Assembly (NCBI GenBank): GCA_017590115.1
Contig: JAGGNK010013558.1
Span: forward strand, 8,855,752-8,919,751
Source: Montifringilla adamsi
Lineage: Eukaryota > Chordata > Aves > Passeriformes > Passeridae
Reading direction: 5' to 3'
Length of the DNA stretch: 64,000 bases
Numbering within the stretch: position 1 is the stretch's first letter; each line of letters opens with the position of its first letter. The notes beneath the pieces were generated by a model. The model saw only the letters and a list, made by a program, of their open reading frames with translations. It searched no databases and was not told the origin of the DNA. A program made the position numbers and the translations under genes. Shown one piece after another: positions 27,601 through 42,600 of this stretch.

Positions 27601-30600
27601 TCATTACCACAGGAGAAATTATATTCACATTTGCACTGTCCTGGGCAAAGCTTGGTCCTTTATTTGCTAGAGTACTATTTGGAAAGTCCATTGTTTTCTG
27701 CTGTGCAGCACTGCTGCTGTCTTTTACAAAGACAGGACAGGCATACATCATAATATTTTTGCTAAGGGAGCTAGCATCTCCAGATGGAAATGCAACAGGA
27801 ATCCTAGAAGAAAATGAAACCTAAAAAAAAAAAAAAAGAAAAAAAAAAAATTAGAATATATTAAGTCAGCTTCAGCCTGAATAAATGCTAGGTATTTTAC
27901 AGGAAGTGCTTAAAATGAAATTCCTACTGATGTTCAGCTCTAAAGCAAAGGACTATGTTTGTTAACATCAAAAATAATAAAACCATTTCAGATATATCAT
28001 ACCTGAACTTGTCGAAAGATGCCTGGAGTGTATTCATCTAAATACTTCACATGCCACACCAGGAATGTACCATCAACAGGATGGATAGTAAAAAGCATGT
28101 CTGGATTCCTGTTCCATTCCGTTAGGAGCAAGTCGATTTTCCGGTCCAACAAAACTGTCGGCAGAGGCAGGCGAGGGCCCGCTAGCAGAGATGTTTTAGG
28201 GCTTCCCTCTCTTTCTCCATCTTCGTGTTCTGAAGAGCCTGTACCAGTCCCTGTCTCTGATTCTCTGTCTATAGACAAATCTGCAACAGAAATGTGCCAT
28301 TTTATGCAAAGGTTTCCCTATCAGTTTCCATTCAAAACACAGTATTTTTTAATCTGCTAGTAGTACTAGCTGATCAGAACTAACCAGATTACTAACCATG
28401 ATCTAACTTCATATGTAAGCCTTTTTCTTTTTCTTCTGTTTCTTCTTCCTCTTCTGCTTCAATATCAAAATCTTGTTCTAGTTGTTGTTCTGAAATTTGT
28501 CTTAGATGCTGCATGAATACTTCAATAGAGGATGTAAAATGAAATTCTTTATTATTCAGCCAGTGGACAACGAAGCCTCCACTTCCTTCATCTATATTAA
28601 AAGCAGTTCCAGCCAACACTGAAGGAATATCTGTGGACATTTTGAAAGAAATAAAAAATCCACATATTAAACTATATAAAAGTACATAGAGCTATATATT
28701 AAACACTCATCATTTTATTCATATATGTATGTACACACACACATTCCACTTATTTTAGGTATAACATAATTTGTACCCATGAGATTAAAAAAGGTAAAGA
28801 TCATGTTTTTATACCCAATTGTAATGAAAACAGTAAAGATATTTTAAAGTCCATAAATTTACATGAAAATTTATTCTTATGTGAATGGTAAATGATATTT
28901 AGTGGTTCTAACTGCTCAGTTTCATATGTTGCAGTGTAGACTTTCGTGTATGGATTTTAGGTAAAGCATGTCACTGCTCTTTAATCTTTTCCTTCTTTAA
29001 AAATATTCTGCATTATTCTATAAAAATCTGCTGGTTTTCCACCAAAAGACTCTGATACAGCTCTTTTTCAATCACTACATTCTGTAGAATGCAATTACTC
29101 TATTCATCATATAACATGGCCCCCCAAACCCAAGAATCAAACACCAACCAGACTGGAAATTTATGCTTCTTTTGCCTTCTGATCTGCAAAGATGAATTTA
29201 ATTTGCTCATAAAGGTGCTGAAGGTATTCAGAATAAATTCAGATTCATTTGTCTTAAAAAACTCTATGCCAAATAACAGAATTCCTACAAGTTCCCTCTA
29301 TTTAATTAGGCAAAGCTCAGGTTCCTTTATTTTTTTCATGTTGTGCAAATACATCATTGCAGTCTAATAAATGGTTGTATTTCACCTGTATTAGGGTTGA
29401 TGCTTGCTGCTATGTGGAAGTGACCAAGTGCATTTGCTTGATGGGAAATGTGACGCTGAACTTCGTGAGTGCCCTGCTGATCTGGCAGTACATCTGTGTG
29501 GGTAACAAGAACTGAAGACCTCCTTTGTCCTTTTCTCATATTTTTCAAATGATGAATTGTCTGTTGTAGTTATAAAAAATAAATTAATAAATACCAAAAA
29601 GACCATAAGATAAAAAGTTACACTTACATAAAGCCTATAGCTTCTTTCTACCAAAGAAATGAAGGCTAATTTCAAAAGGATTATTTTAAATATATTTCAA
29701 CACAGATTAGTAACACTTATGTACCTCTGATCTACCCAAAAGTAAAGCTCTTCTAACAGTCTTCTAAAAGTTCCTTTAATATCTACTCAACAACCCACAA
29801 AAATATACAGGATTTTGCACAACATTCATGAACAAGATTAAAACAATCTAAAAGCAGTAACTTTTGTGATAGAATTTTATAATGAATTATTTTTGTATGA
29901 CTGAAAATTTCTGAGAGCATGTAAAGAGCATAAATAATTTAACAGCCTGAAGTGTAATTGGTCCCAAGTTCCTTATTTATTGATGGCTATGATATTTAAG
30001 AAGTGAAACCTTCATCTGATTGTAATAGTCTACAAATGAGTGGTGGGTGTTTTTTTGTTTTCTTATCTTTCCTTGGTTTTATATTGATAGTGTAGTGTTG
30101 AGGATAACAGACCACCACTTTGTCATCTAGCAGCATCGTCTTTATTAAACACACTTGAGTATTTATATGTTTCTTCTGTGTACAAGAGGGATCAACTACA
30201 TAGGCAGTGGTTAGGAGACTGATCAATCACACAACTAAAGGGCAGAACAGATGTTTCTTGCTCTTTTTATCTCAGACACTCTCACACATCCCACACAGTT
30301 AAATGAAACATTCTCACAGGTATTTATGGCTGCAGATGATCTTTGGTATGCACTTTCTCAGGGGAAAAAGGTGCTTGTTAAGCACCAGGAGCAGCTGCTT
30401 CCACAGACAGGTTTTCTCTTACTCTAAACTTAATAGACTCGTTAAGACTGTCACTGAAACAAAATTATCTAATGAAGTAACTAAAATTTAAAAAGAGTTT
30501 ATTTACTCTTTTCATTGTCTTTATAATTGCAGACTTTCAGACCCAATCAGAATGAAACCATCACTGCTATTCCACACTGACATTGTCTCTTCCATCTCTG

Positions 30601-33600
30601 TTAGTTAACTACAGAAAAAGCAAACTGAGTTTTAAAAACATGGTGCTTGAATGCAGAGTTGGAGTCTCTGACTTTTTCAGTGTTTAGTAATAGACTTCAA
30701 AACCTGATATGGAATAATTCAGGTTATTCTGTTATGCATATAGAGATTACATAATATACATTCTTAGAGCTCTATATCCTCAAATATATAAAGTTTTAAG
30801 AATTGTGAAATAAAAGTTTCACTAATTGTTTACATGTACCTCTAGTGCATGTTGTATAGTGTCCTTTTGCTTTCCAGACTGAGAGATGGTGCTGCTGATG
30901 CTGGAAGTGGTGGTTTCACAGATCTGCTCCCCCAGGAGAGTATCTTCGGGTAGCAGCGTCTCTGCCCACAGCCGGCAGATGCCATCGAGGCATGACGTGA
31001 GTAACACATTACAGACCAACCCCCTGATGGCAGAGACAGCAAAATTACTGCCTGTGTAACTCAGCTACATAGACACAGCAGAATTTAGGGGAGTGCACAA
31101 GAATTTAGTAGTTACTGTTTTATCCAAATTTCTGCCTCTCCCCTAACTGAAGGTTAACACGACTATCGTTATTAAACCTGGAGATATGGAAGTTAATGGG
31201 AAGATGTTGGTATGCTCTGTTTCTTTAAAGTACAAGAAGAGAAGTCTCATGCACTTGATGGCAAAACATTAAGCAGAATGTTAAAAAAAACATCTGATCA
31301 AAGGCTTGCTTGCTTTTTGAAAAAAGGCAGCTTTCAAACCTGGGCATGTACTTGCTGATGTTCCGCCAGGAAAATCCTGTCACTGCTCGGGGATGTGCCA
31401 AATAAACAAAGGAAAACTGCACATCCTCTGAGCATTTTTTCTTTTCTTCATTCTCTTGGGGCAGGAGAGATGACTTCCAACCAGTCATAGGATACCAAAC
31501 CTTCAAGAGGCAGTCATCCTAGGTAAAGCAATAAAAAGCCAGGGGTTTAGGTAGCTATAATTAAAAATGTAACAAAAAGAAAATCACAAGCAATAAGCAA
31601 CTGCTGTTCTGGTGTTGTTCATGAAAACTTGGCTCAGAACTAAAATTCATCTCACTGTTCAACTAACAGTAGGTGCAACCAAAAAGTGCTTACCTATTGA
31701 GACATGTAAACCAAAAGGAATCATTCAAATGACAGGGTGACATTAAAGAGAATTATTAATTGAAAACTTAGCTTGAATAGTGATTTGACAAAAAGTATTG
31801 CAAACTGAAATAGAATTGATAATTGAACCCAGAATTCACTAAATAAAAACCTCCTCTAATTTATTCAGACATGTGCATATTATACCAGTTTAAATGCGTG
31901 TCTTCTATCGTAATGATCTCATTACTTTCAACAGAAGTAGAAAAAATTTATGTATATCTGAAAATTCATCTAAGTATACTACATCTAAAAAAAAATCAAA
32001 TATACATATACATATATATATATATAACACATACACACATACAAGTCTGTATCAGTCATTCTTTCAGGTATTCAGTAAGAGTACATAGATAAATCCAATT
32101 TCTTGCTGCTAAAATCCATGGAATTACAAAAAATACAGCATTACATGAGATCATATTTTACCTTTGCTAAGACTACAATAGAATGTATGGTCCAGGACTA
32201 TTCATATTACTTACTTTTGTCAAACAAATTAAAAATACTGCAAAAACTCAATTATTCTTTTCTGTCCTTACCTTCCCAGCTGTTGCAAAATATTCACCAT
32301 CAGGAGACCATGACATCAAATGTACTGATGTTGCAGTCCTATAGAACACAAGAGCAAGTTAAGTAAGGTAAAGTATTATTCCATAGGTATGCAGTTGATT
32401 CAGTGTTACTGTTCATTACTTAAATTTAATATTAAGTAAAAATTAGATTAAGTATTTTATAATTGTTTCTTTAAGCATACTTTTTGAGTAGCAGGAGCAC
32501 AAAAGTAATTTTATACTTTACTGAAAAGACAGCTCAAAAAATTGGTTTTAGTACAGCAAGCCTAGGTTTGATTCAACAGGAGTGAGGATTTTTTATTTAA
32601 AATAACTTATATTGTTATATTGTTTGAATTTTAGGGTATTTAAAAGCACATTTTAAAATACAGGTGAGATAGCATTGCAATCTGTCTTAAAACAAAAATT
32701 ATCTCACTTGCACTGCCAGACACATTTCCAGTCATTTAGAACTGGGAGGACTTTATCATCCTTGATCTGACTGCTGCCATCATCATCTTCATCTTCCTCT
32801 AGAATGTCATCAGATGGAGGGGCCCACAATTGCAAGAAGTCTGTTGCTGTCAATAACCTGTTACCTGAAAGGGAATGGTACCAAAACTATGGAATCCAGG
32901 ATGATGAAGGTATGTTGAAAGATTAAGCCTCTCATCATATTTTGTTGTGAATTATCCAGAACAAGTTGAAAGGTAAACTTTAGTCCATTTTAAATATGGG
33001 TATTCCCCATTTCCATCATCTCACCCAGTTGGTTTTACCAAAACATTTTGAATTTATAGTATCTTTTAAGAAAGAATACCAAGATTATTTTTTAGTTCCT
33101 CTTTTTGCATTATTTAAAGGAGAATTTTGAATCACAGATTTGAATTTACTAATAAATGTTGCAGACGCTCAATAGCTATTCACATCTCAAATAAATACAC
33201 AGACATAAAGATTCATAGTTAGCTACATTGTTGACTTCAATTGTGCTAAAGTTTTATTTCAATGATTATTAGTGACAATTTAAGTCAGTTAACAACTTAG
33301 CACTGTGATTCCCAAATTAAGATCTTACATAAGAGATGCAAACACTTGCCACAGCATCTTAACAAATGTTAACTGTAGCCTCACATTTTATGCAACACTG
33401 CCTGAGAAGAGGTAATTTAAAATCTGCATATTCAAGCTCTCACTTTATTACATTAAAATATTTTGTGTTCAAGTCATTCTAACTAAAAACGTTGACCAAA
33501 CACTTCACAAATGATGCATTACCTTGAGGATCCCAGGCCAGATTGTAAGTCATAGAACTGAGGAAGAATTGCCCAGTTTTCAGCCACTGACACTTCAGCT

Positions 33601-36600
33601 GCTGTAGTGTAAAAACAGTCAAGGATTAACTCTCACATCAACAGCAAAAATAAAGATATTGGTATTTCTTTCTATATGAAATTGCTACTAAGCCTGCTGC
33701 AAAAGTATTAAGTGGTAGATTGCTAAATCTAGTTTTAATATGTTTTTGAATTGTTTTGTAAAATCTAAGTGCATTCCAGGGTGCCCTGTAAACCAGATCT
33801 GGACTTGTCCCACATACAAACATTTCTGTAGATTACTTTGAACTACTGTGACCACAGATTTACAGGAACATAAGGGATGGCAGTATAGATACCACAAAGA
33901 TTGTGAAACCTGCTTGAGAACATCCTCAGTGCTCAAGTGCTCGGCCATGGCTGTGCTGTTAAAACAAGTCTGGGTGCACTAAACAAATCTGTGTTGTATT
34001 TCTGTACTGCACCTCTGACAACTTCTTCAAATAAGAAATACCAGCCTGTCATTCTAGTATGAGACTCAAGAACAAGATGTTGGGAACTTAGCAGAAGTGC
34101 AGTCCAAAGTTCATTGAGTGGAAGAGTCTATCCATCCAGTTGTATTATGAATGGTGGAAACTGTTTATCCATTATTCTGTTGTGTGCTGACATAATATAA
34201 TAAAAATAACTGGCAGACAGACTTTTGCCTCTTCTAAGAGCCTAAACAGAATGAAAATTATGAAATACACACTTACACAATTTCTTTTATGACAATTTAT
34301 ACCAAGTGGTTCGAAAATGCAAACAGCGTTTCCATATGATGCTGCAATCTGGGAAAGGAAAGAAAAAAAAAGTTGAAGACTCAAAATGCAAGGTAGGAGG
34401 CAAGTGGAGTAAGCGCTCCTTAGTATTCCAAAATACCTAAAGAATTTCCAGTACCTCTTCTACGTGCCAGGGTTTTTGAAAAACAAAATTAATACAAATG
34501 TAATTAACTGTGTTATGGGATATTTTCTTAAGGCAATTGAGGAAAACACACTCTTGAAGAAGCCCACCTTTCACATTTTAACTCTAAACAGGGCAGACAT
34601 CTCGTTCAGTGGCACAAACACAGTCACATTCTTCTAGGGCAACTATTCTTAATGCATAAGAGAAAGTTGATGCCTTCACTGCTTCTGCTCATGTTCTGTG
34701 TACTTCACAGCTAACTAATGCATTAATTATTAGTGTCTGTGTCCCTAGATTCCATTTTGTATCACTAAATCAATAAGTAATAGTTACAAGAAGCAGAAAG
34801 AAATGCAATTCTATTTTTACCATTCAAATATATTTTGAGAGGAGATAAATGGTAAACAGAAAAATTGAAATACATATGCCATTGAACCCCTCAGTTTCTT
34901 TCACCCACTTATTTCACAGAAATCTCTAAACACAAAATAGGATATTTCTTAGGTATTTATCTGGGCCTGTTCCTAATACTCATATCCTTTAAGTAATTCT
35001 AACTATCTTTAGAATTCCTTTTTCTTCTTTAAAATATTTTTAAAAGAAAAAACAAGAACTGCTTAAGTCCTTCCCATCCAGGATCTGGTTTCCTCAAAAT
35101 GGAAATGATGCAAAAGTTTGACGACATTTATTATGAAATCTTATTTCTTCCTTAGGGGGAGGGGAAGAGAAGGTTGCAACAACAGAGTCAGTCCCAAAGT
35201 AAAGAACAGACTGTGAGTTCAGAGTCCTGAATGCAGAACCACCCAGGGGTTTGTGGTGGTCTTGTAGGGACCATCTCTGAAGCTGGACTCTCACTCTTAT
35301 TGGGACTGCACTGCTGAAGTTCAACGGCTCTGTCAACTAAATCTGCCCAAATCCTAACTAGGGCTGCCTCAGTACTGGTACCAATTTTTATCCAGCTAAT
35401 TCTAGTCAGCAGTGACAACTGACAAACAAAATTTGCTCAGTGCACTACTGGAACTCCTAGAAAATTTGATTCCCTCCTCTTTCTAACCTGTCTTTATAGC
35501 ATTGTTTAGGGATTTAAAATGAAACCACAAAGCAAATCAAGGGGCCATGCAGTTATGACAGCTCATGGTGCAGCACTTCTAAACACATTAAACATGCTGA
35601 AGCCTTTCTAAAATGTATTTCAAATTCATGACTTTGCAGGACACACACATACATATATGTGTATATATATGTACAGATAAATGATTTATCCATTTCTTCT
35701 TTCATTAGGTGGAAGCACACAAAATGGAGCCAGTAACCATCGTTTCAGTACCATTCCAGTTCTGATCCTGTACTGTAAATAATGCACCTGTTCATATTTT
35801 GTGACACCTCTTATTGCAGATCCCAGAAAGGGAATAAAGCCTTTGTTCCAACATGTCTCCTGCTTCCTCTACCCTCCTCCCTCCCGCAAATTACTAATAA
35901 ATTGAAAGAATAAGACTACCACAAGAGGTGTTACTCAGGAAGTCTCAGATCAGTAAACCATGATCTTTGTTGTGAAGATCATGGTTTACTGATCATAGTT
36001 TACTATCATTCCCTTAATGTATTATGTTGCTGTTTAATTATTCAATTTAGAGTTCTCAAATTTTAAAAATTCTATACAGATTTATTAGAATCCTTACCCT
36101 GCCTTGTCGCTGGGAGCACTCCACACAACTGACCTGGATGTTTCCATGTTTAGCACCGGGAATAATCTGCACACATTCAAAGTCATTTGCCAGAATAACA
36201 ATGTCACAACCAGAGCCATACGCCTGAAATAATTTTCAAAAGAAATAAAATTAAATGTTTATTTTTAACAGCTAACTGAACACTTGCGACAGGACTGATA
36301 TTTTTGGAAGCTGCGAATTCCCCAGTTAAGCAGAAGTTACATTGTAGCGGGTTTGTTCCTGTCTAATTCATGGGCAACAAGTAAAAACAAAGTAGCAAGG
36401 GAGACCATAACTCTATATAGGGGTTTAAGTGAAAGCAAACAGAGTAAAAAAAAAACCAAATCAACCCAAACTCCCAAATTTAAATCAAGAACTTGAGCTC
36501 TCTGTTTACTTTTTATTTTGTTTTGTTTTAGGTTTTAGTTGTTTTTTTTCTTTCCTCCAATTCTTGTTGCCTCTTAGAGCAAGGCAGTCAAGCCAGGAGC

Positions 36601-39600
36601 ATTTCTTAATGAATTTGCATGTACCTTTCTTCAACAGGTGCGTCTGTACCCCCGTCTGCCTTATTTATTATTTTCTTTTAAATCAAGATTGTTAAGGGAT
36701 TCTTTTCTATAAGAACGTAATTTTCTGAGTTTTAAGAAGTGCACATTACTATAAGACTGTAAAACAACAAAGATTTATTTTGGATATACTGTTGTGCAAT
36801 ACACTCCATATTCTAAATAATTTGTTTACATAGTAGCTATAGAACAGTAATAGCCTGCAGCACTCTCTATTGGCAGGATAAATATATACCTGTCTGCCAA
36901 CCTTTCACCTGTTCTAAAAAGTTTAATCACTCCAGATTATCTGTCCCACTGAGCTCCCACCTTCAGGCACAGAAATCTCTCCCTAGGATCAATCTCCACT
37001 AAGCCTTTTACAGTTAGAGCTGAAAGTCGCTGTCCTTAAAGTAAGTTTTCCACTGATTCCAATAGAGTAGGCAGAAATTTTATAACAGCTGAGTTAAGCA
37101 GAGAGTGCAAGTCCTCCACAGTGAATTTCAGATGGTATAAAATTAGTTATCACTTTAACTTGTCCACTGGATTTTTCACAATAATTTTCAAAATACTGAG
37201 TCAGCCCTTGCCCTCTCCTTTGAGATCAACAGTGTAAAGGCTACTTTATTGTACATGTATAAAAGTTGTATTTGTATTGATTTACCACCAGTGCCCCTCA
37301 GTGGCTGCACCAAGATAAGGGAGCAAGACAACCACTGGAATTAGAATGTACAGTTTAGGCCTCATGACTTTCTATGTCTACTTCTAATTCTCCTGGGAAG
37401 GAGCAAAAAGTGAGAAAGGCTGAAAAAAAGTGCTTAATTTAGTGAAAGTACGTCACTGCATGAAACAGAAAGGAACAGCAATACAAGCAGCAAAGCAGAA
37501 ACTCAGTCCCCAGAAATTAACACACCACACAACTGCACACACAAAAATGAAAATTGCAGATAAGACAGATTGTCTAAAAGATTTCCAAGGTCATCTCACA
37601 AAAATAGAATGACACAGTGTTGCGTGAGACATAATAACCCACACTGCTGTTCTGGGAAGCTCTGAGGAACTGATACTGGAGTGATTCACAATGTAAGCAG
37701 GATTGCTAAAAGGTTGTTGGAGCAAGATTATCTGTGTAACAGAATATCCCAGCTCCTTGATGACTAGGCTATGTGATTATTAGACTCAGTCTGGAAGGGA
37801 GTAAGTTATTATTCAAATTGAATAGGATTATTTCCAGAATGTAAGAGAATGAAAATGAGATTCTGAAGTAAGTTCTGGCATTGAACAGAAAGTCCTTTTG
37901 TTTCGCTACTTTCCTATTTTTATAGTGGGATTCTTTACAAAACAAGCTTCACCAGCAGTGTTGAATACTGGATGAAACAGTATAGGCTCTTTCGTACAAA
38001 GGAAGAAAATAAAGACCAGGATGCGAATGCCCAGAAGTAGACAGGAAAATAAAAGCACATCCTCCTGTTCCAATAATCTATTCAGAATTTGAATATTCAC
38101 AAGAAATTGATTCTCCTACTTAAACTTCAAAGGGTGAGCATTAAAACAGAAAAGAATTGAGTCATCTTCTTTTCAACATTCTTCATCACTACCAAGAGAA
38201 ACCTACTAAAAGATGCGACTTAAATTATCTAAATAAAAAGAGGTGCTGATCCACTTTAAAAAAGGACTTAAACCTTTCAAATCCCCTATTCACTGCTGGT
38301 ATTCATAACTTGAGTTGCAAATTTCAAACTACATTATACATAACTTATCATTAGTTGCAATTTTATTAGCAAGAGACATGTATGTGTGTCTCAAATTATA
38401 AAAGGAAAAGACTTATCAACTTCAATTTCCTTATGCTTGATGTTCTTAAAGATGCCTATTTGTATGTGTTTGTACAGCTCATAATGCATGAAACAGAAAA
38501 TATTTTATCCTTGGCTATGTCTGTTTATTCTGTGAAACAAAATAATTTAGTGTCTTTCTCTTCAAACATTTTAGATTTTCATCTCTCCTGTCCCCTACCT
38601 GCACTTATTCCACCAACAAAGCATAATTTTTCAGATAATTATTAGCTATTTAGCATATTTTTACACAGTTAAGTAAAAATGTGGTTCTTATTCATCAAGA
38701 CACAGAGATCACTTTCCTTTGTGAAATCTTATTACTGTCACTTGTAGCCATCTAAACACTCTTTGCCTGTGTTTACTGCTGCACCAACAAGTGACTCAGC
38801 AACCTGAGTGCCCTGTGCCAACAGTGGGGACCCCTTGGTTGGGGGGTAGGCAGAACCCATTCCCAGCAGCAGGACACCAGCCTTCAGCTCTAGGTTAGAG
38901 CAAGTGCTGCTGTCTCTTGATTCTGGGGTCATTTTCTGAGTGTTTGTTCTCATAATATGTTTCTGAGTATTTGTTCTTATAATATGACTTATTCCTTGAA
39001 AGCATATGAAATCTTAAAATTATTTTATGAAGTCATTAGAACACATGTTTGGAAAAGGTCCATATACTTTCATGTACTGAAAAACATTTTCATATTTCAT
39101 GTTATATGCCTAAATACAAGTTTTTCATTTGATTGTTTTTATGCAGCTTTTCTGATGTCTTCATTATATTAGCATGTTTATACTTGAAGAGAACACTTTT
39201 CTGTTAAATCCTCTTTTCTTTTGTCCTTAAGCTGGTAATGCAGCAGAAACACCCCACAGTGACAAAGAACAGGGAAGTGTCATAATATTTAACATCAGTA
39301 GTTCCTTCTTAAGGATTCAGCTGACAACATCTTCATGAGGTCATTCGTGCCACCACAGGTCTCTCCTGCCAGAGAAACAGAGGCCACAATATTGGTGGTA
39401 GCAGGCTGACAATCTGCCTAGCCTGATAAAAGGAATGGAAAATTGGTAAGCCATACAGACAGGAAAGATGAAAAATACAGCACTGAGATACAGTAATGGA
39501 TGAGAGCAGCACAGAGCTCTTAAATAAACAGAATTATGAGCAGTGACTGAACCAAACAAGTGCAGTAAGAACCACCCACATGGAGTATCTGCCAACCTCC

Positions 39601-42600
39601 ATTTCTAATGTCACTGATAACTTCAAGGAGAAAATTAAATGGAGTTGCAAAACCGCCAGAATGCAAGGATGACTTGCAGGATCCATAAGCAACTAATAAG
39701 CTGTAGTTTGCCAATGTCTGCTCTATCTGTCAAGATCTGGGATCACTGAAATGAACAATTACAAAACTTTAATTGAATGCAGGAGCACCACACAGAAGTA
39801 GGACATTGTGTCCTAGTGTAAGAGTTTATGCTATATCCTCAGTTTTCAGATAATATGAAAGCAGCACATGCTTCTGTCTTTTTCAGCTGCTCAGTTTTTC
39901 AGTTTGCTTCTGGAACTAACAGAGAGGGAAACAATTATTCCTTCATATTCTCATCTTGATTTTTCTTTATAAAACTACTTTTCTCTGTACAAAAAAGCCA
40001 ACAAAATTTTCTTTCTATAACCTGCAACTCTTTACAAATTTGGCATAAGCGTAATAAAACACAAGTCCTCAAGCTCCTGTGTGTACTATCAGGGATGCAG
40101 AGGCATTTCAAGATGGAAAATGATGTGGAAGAAACAGAATCAGCCCACAGTGCTATTAAAAAAAAGAAATTCATAAACATCTAAAATTACGTAAATTAAA
40201 ACATCTATTGAAACCTGAAAGTCTGTATTGGGCTTAAAGGACTCCTCCAGTAAAACAACACTCTTCTTTAAGTTTTTGGCAGAAATTCCTCCACCTTCCA
40301 CTTAGCAATGAAGACACCTGAATCCTGAACCGTTTCCAAGCTCTCATCAATGGACACAACACTTACACTTCCTCCCCCTCCTCCTTCCACGTACTTCTAG
40401 AATTACATACACTTAATGCAAACCAGCAAAATAACTGAGAAATAACTCCTAACTTACTACTAGCCCATGGCCTGTAAAACAGGCTTTCCTAAATTGACAC
40501 TTCAGACAAATTCATGATTAAACACTTTACAACATGCTTAAACATACAGAGATAAAAGACCTTAGTAAGGATTCAGGTATTAAGCATCTCTAATCCATAA
40601 AAACAGTGCAGAACATATAGATATATGTAAATAGTAATAAATAACTAAGAGGGATTTGCAAATAAGTGTTTTAAGAAGGATCAAGTAGTGAAAATGTAGG
40701 AGAACCTGACACAGCAGAGCAAACCTATTCTCAATTGCTGTATCTTGTGGACATCTGTGTGAATGAAGATTTTGCTGGTTTCAGTGAGATAAAAAAATTT
40801 ACAGGGGTGTGGGAAACTCATCTGCAACAGCTTCTGGAATTCACCACATGCAGCTCCAAGCCAAGTGTCAGTGCTGGCATGAAATACGTTAAGAAGCTTG
40901 TCCTTTTCAAAAACAAAAGATAATAAATGAATTTTTTTCTCACTTTAATTAGTAAAGTTCTCAGATACCCCTAAAATCTGATCTTCTGAGTTTTCATGAA
41001 GAATGTTTAGTTTTGTATTTTGTGCAATTAGCGCAGAAGTAAATATTATCTCCTGTTTGTCTGACATTTTAAATTTTTATACTTACAGAATCCAGCCTCT
41101 AGGTAAATGACATAGCTATTTTTATCTATTCATTTTTAAACCCAGACTAACCTTAGAAACAGTTACATTGTGTTGTAGCTGCTTAACCAGCTCTTTCAGA
41201 ACAAAAGCTAAACTAAATCAGCTGTGGTTTGAAAAATGCATTTTACTACCTTTAAAAGCTTATTAGCTACCAGTTAGACTGTGAGGTACAAACACCTCTT
41301 CTGTCAAGGCAGGGTGTGTGCTGTAAGGCCCTCTGCTTAAAGCTCAACCCTCAACCTTCCGTGAACTCACTTGTGGAACACAGTTAGCAATATTTGCTAA
41401 AATGAGAACATGAACTAACAGCAAGCTGAAAATGCACAGAATTATTCCAGAACTTCTGTCATTCAGTACTTTGACCCTTTGCTTAAGCAGTGTCTTTTCC
41501 AGAGCTCAGACGAAGGAGGCTGAGGAGACTGTCTGGTACAAGCTATTATGGAGCTATTTTGCTTCTAATCACCCTTCCAACAGTTTTTCCTGTGTATCAC
41601 CCGCTCTACCAGACCATCCAGCAGGCAGCACACATCTCTGTGCCTCAGCCCTTCCTTGGGAAAAGGCTGGATGTATGTCAGGATTGCTGCAGGCAGCTGT
41701 GGGAGCTGAGGGAGGAAAGGACCCTGCACATTCCAGAATAAGCACTGACAAAACCTTTGTAGCCAACCTACAGACACCTGTCTCTATTTCTTTGGATCGC
41801 TACAGTTTTACGGAGCTGCTAATACTTGTTTTAGCAGGCAGAGAAAAAAAACAGTGGAAAATTTATTTTCCCTGTCTTATTCTCAGAATAAAACCTGCCA
41901 CACTAGATGACTTTAACCAAAGCTTTAAAAAAGTTGAGGCAGATTGTGTTATCATCTTACCTCTAGCTACACCGACTTGGAAATTAAAAGCTTACCTTGA
42001 TCCCCAGCAAGGAGTCATGTAAACAAGCCAAGGACAAACCACAGAAGAAGGGAAGAATGAAGAACCTGAGGATTGCAATGTCCCTAATCAGGTTAGAAGA
42101 AAATGTGTTTCTTCTCTCAGAATCCCAAGATTGCTGGACTTAGGCATCTGAAGTATATTCATCTTAAGAGGAAGTTTCTTCTCCTACTCCTCCTCAAGCA
42201 AAAAGGGAAATAGTTCCAAACCTATTAACTAGTGGGCACATATATATACATACCCAAGCCATTATTCTGCTGTTAAGCAGAGTATTTTTAACAGCAGTGA
42301 TTCATTTCTGCACACAAAAAGGCTGTATTTTCAAGTGCCTGTGATGAATCAGTTGTAGCAATTTTGAACCATTCTCACGCATTCTCAACGCCCAAACACC
42401 AACCAAAACGTGAGTGGGCACATGTGCACACAAACAGCAGCTCCTGGGCCACAGCCCTGTGGATTGCCACAGACACCTATGGATTGCCAGTGTGCTGTGC
42501 ACCTCTCCCCTGGCCTCTTGCCCTCTCCCTGCTCTGCTGGTGCTGTGAGCCAGTGCCTGACAGGTGCTGGGGTTTCAGAGCAGGTCTGCAGAGTCAGGCT

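Larger units (their letters stand above)
28631..33522 (-). other. DMXL2 introns 4-9
   Basis: Introns at 28631-29385, 29561-30839, 31024-31339, 31519-32271, 32339-32707 and 32865-33522. Apart from one microsatellite (32000-32043) I see no repeats or extra exons. Confidence 0.65.
33602..36097 (-). other. DMXL2 introns 2 and 3
   Basis: Introns at 33602-34276 and 34349-36097. Intron 2 contains a CA/TA microsatellite and the perfect 20-bp inverted repeat, listed separately. Confidence 0.65.

Noticed and set aside
31996..32045. CRISPR-like or satellite array
   Set aside because: The repeats are simple TA/CA microsatellite without regular spacers.
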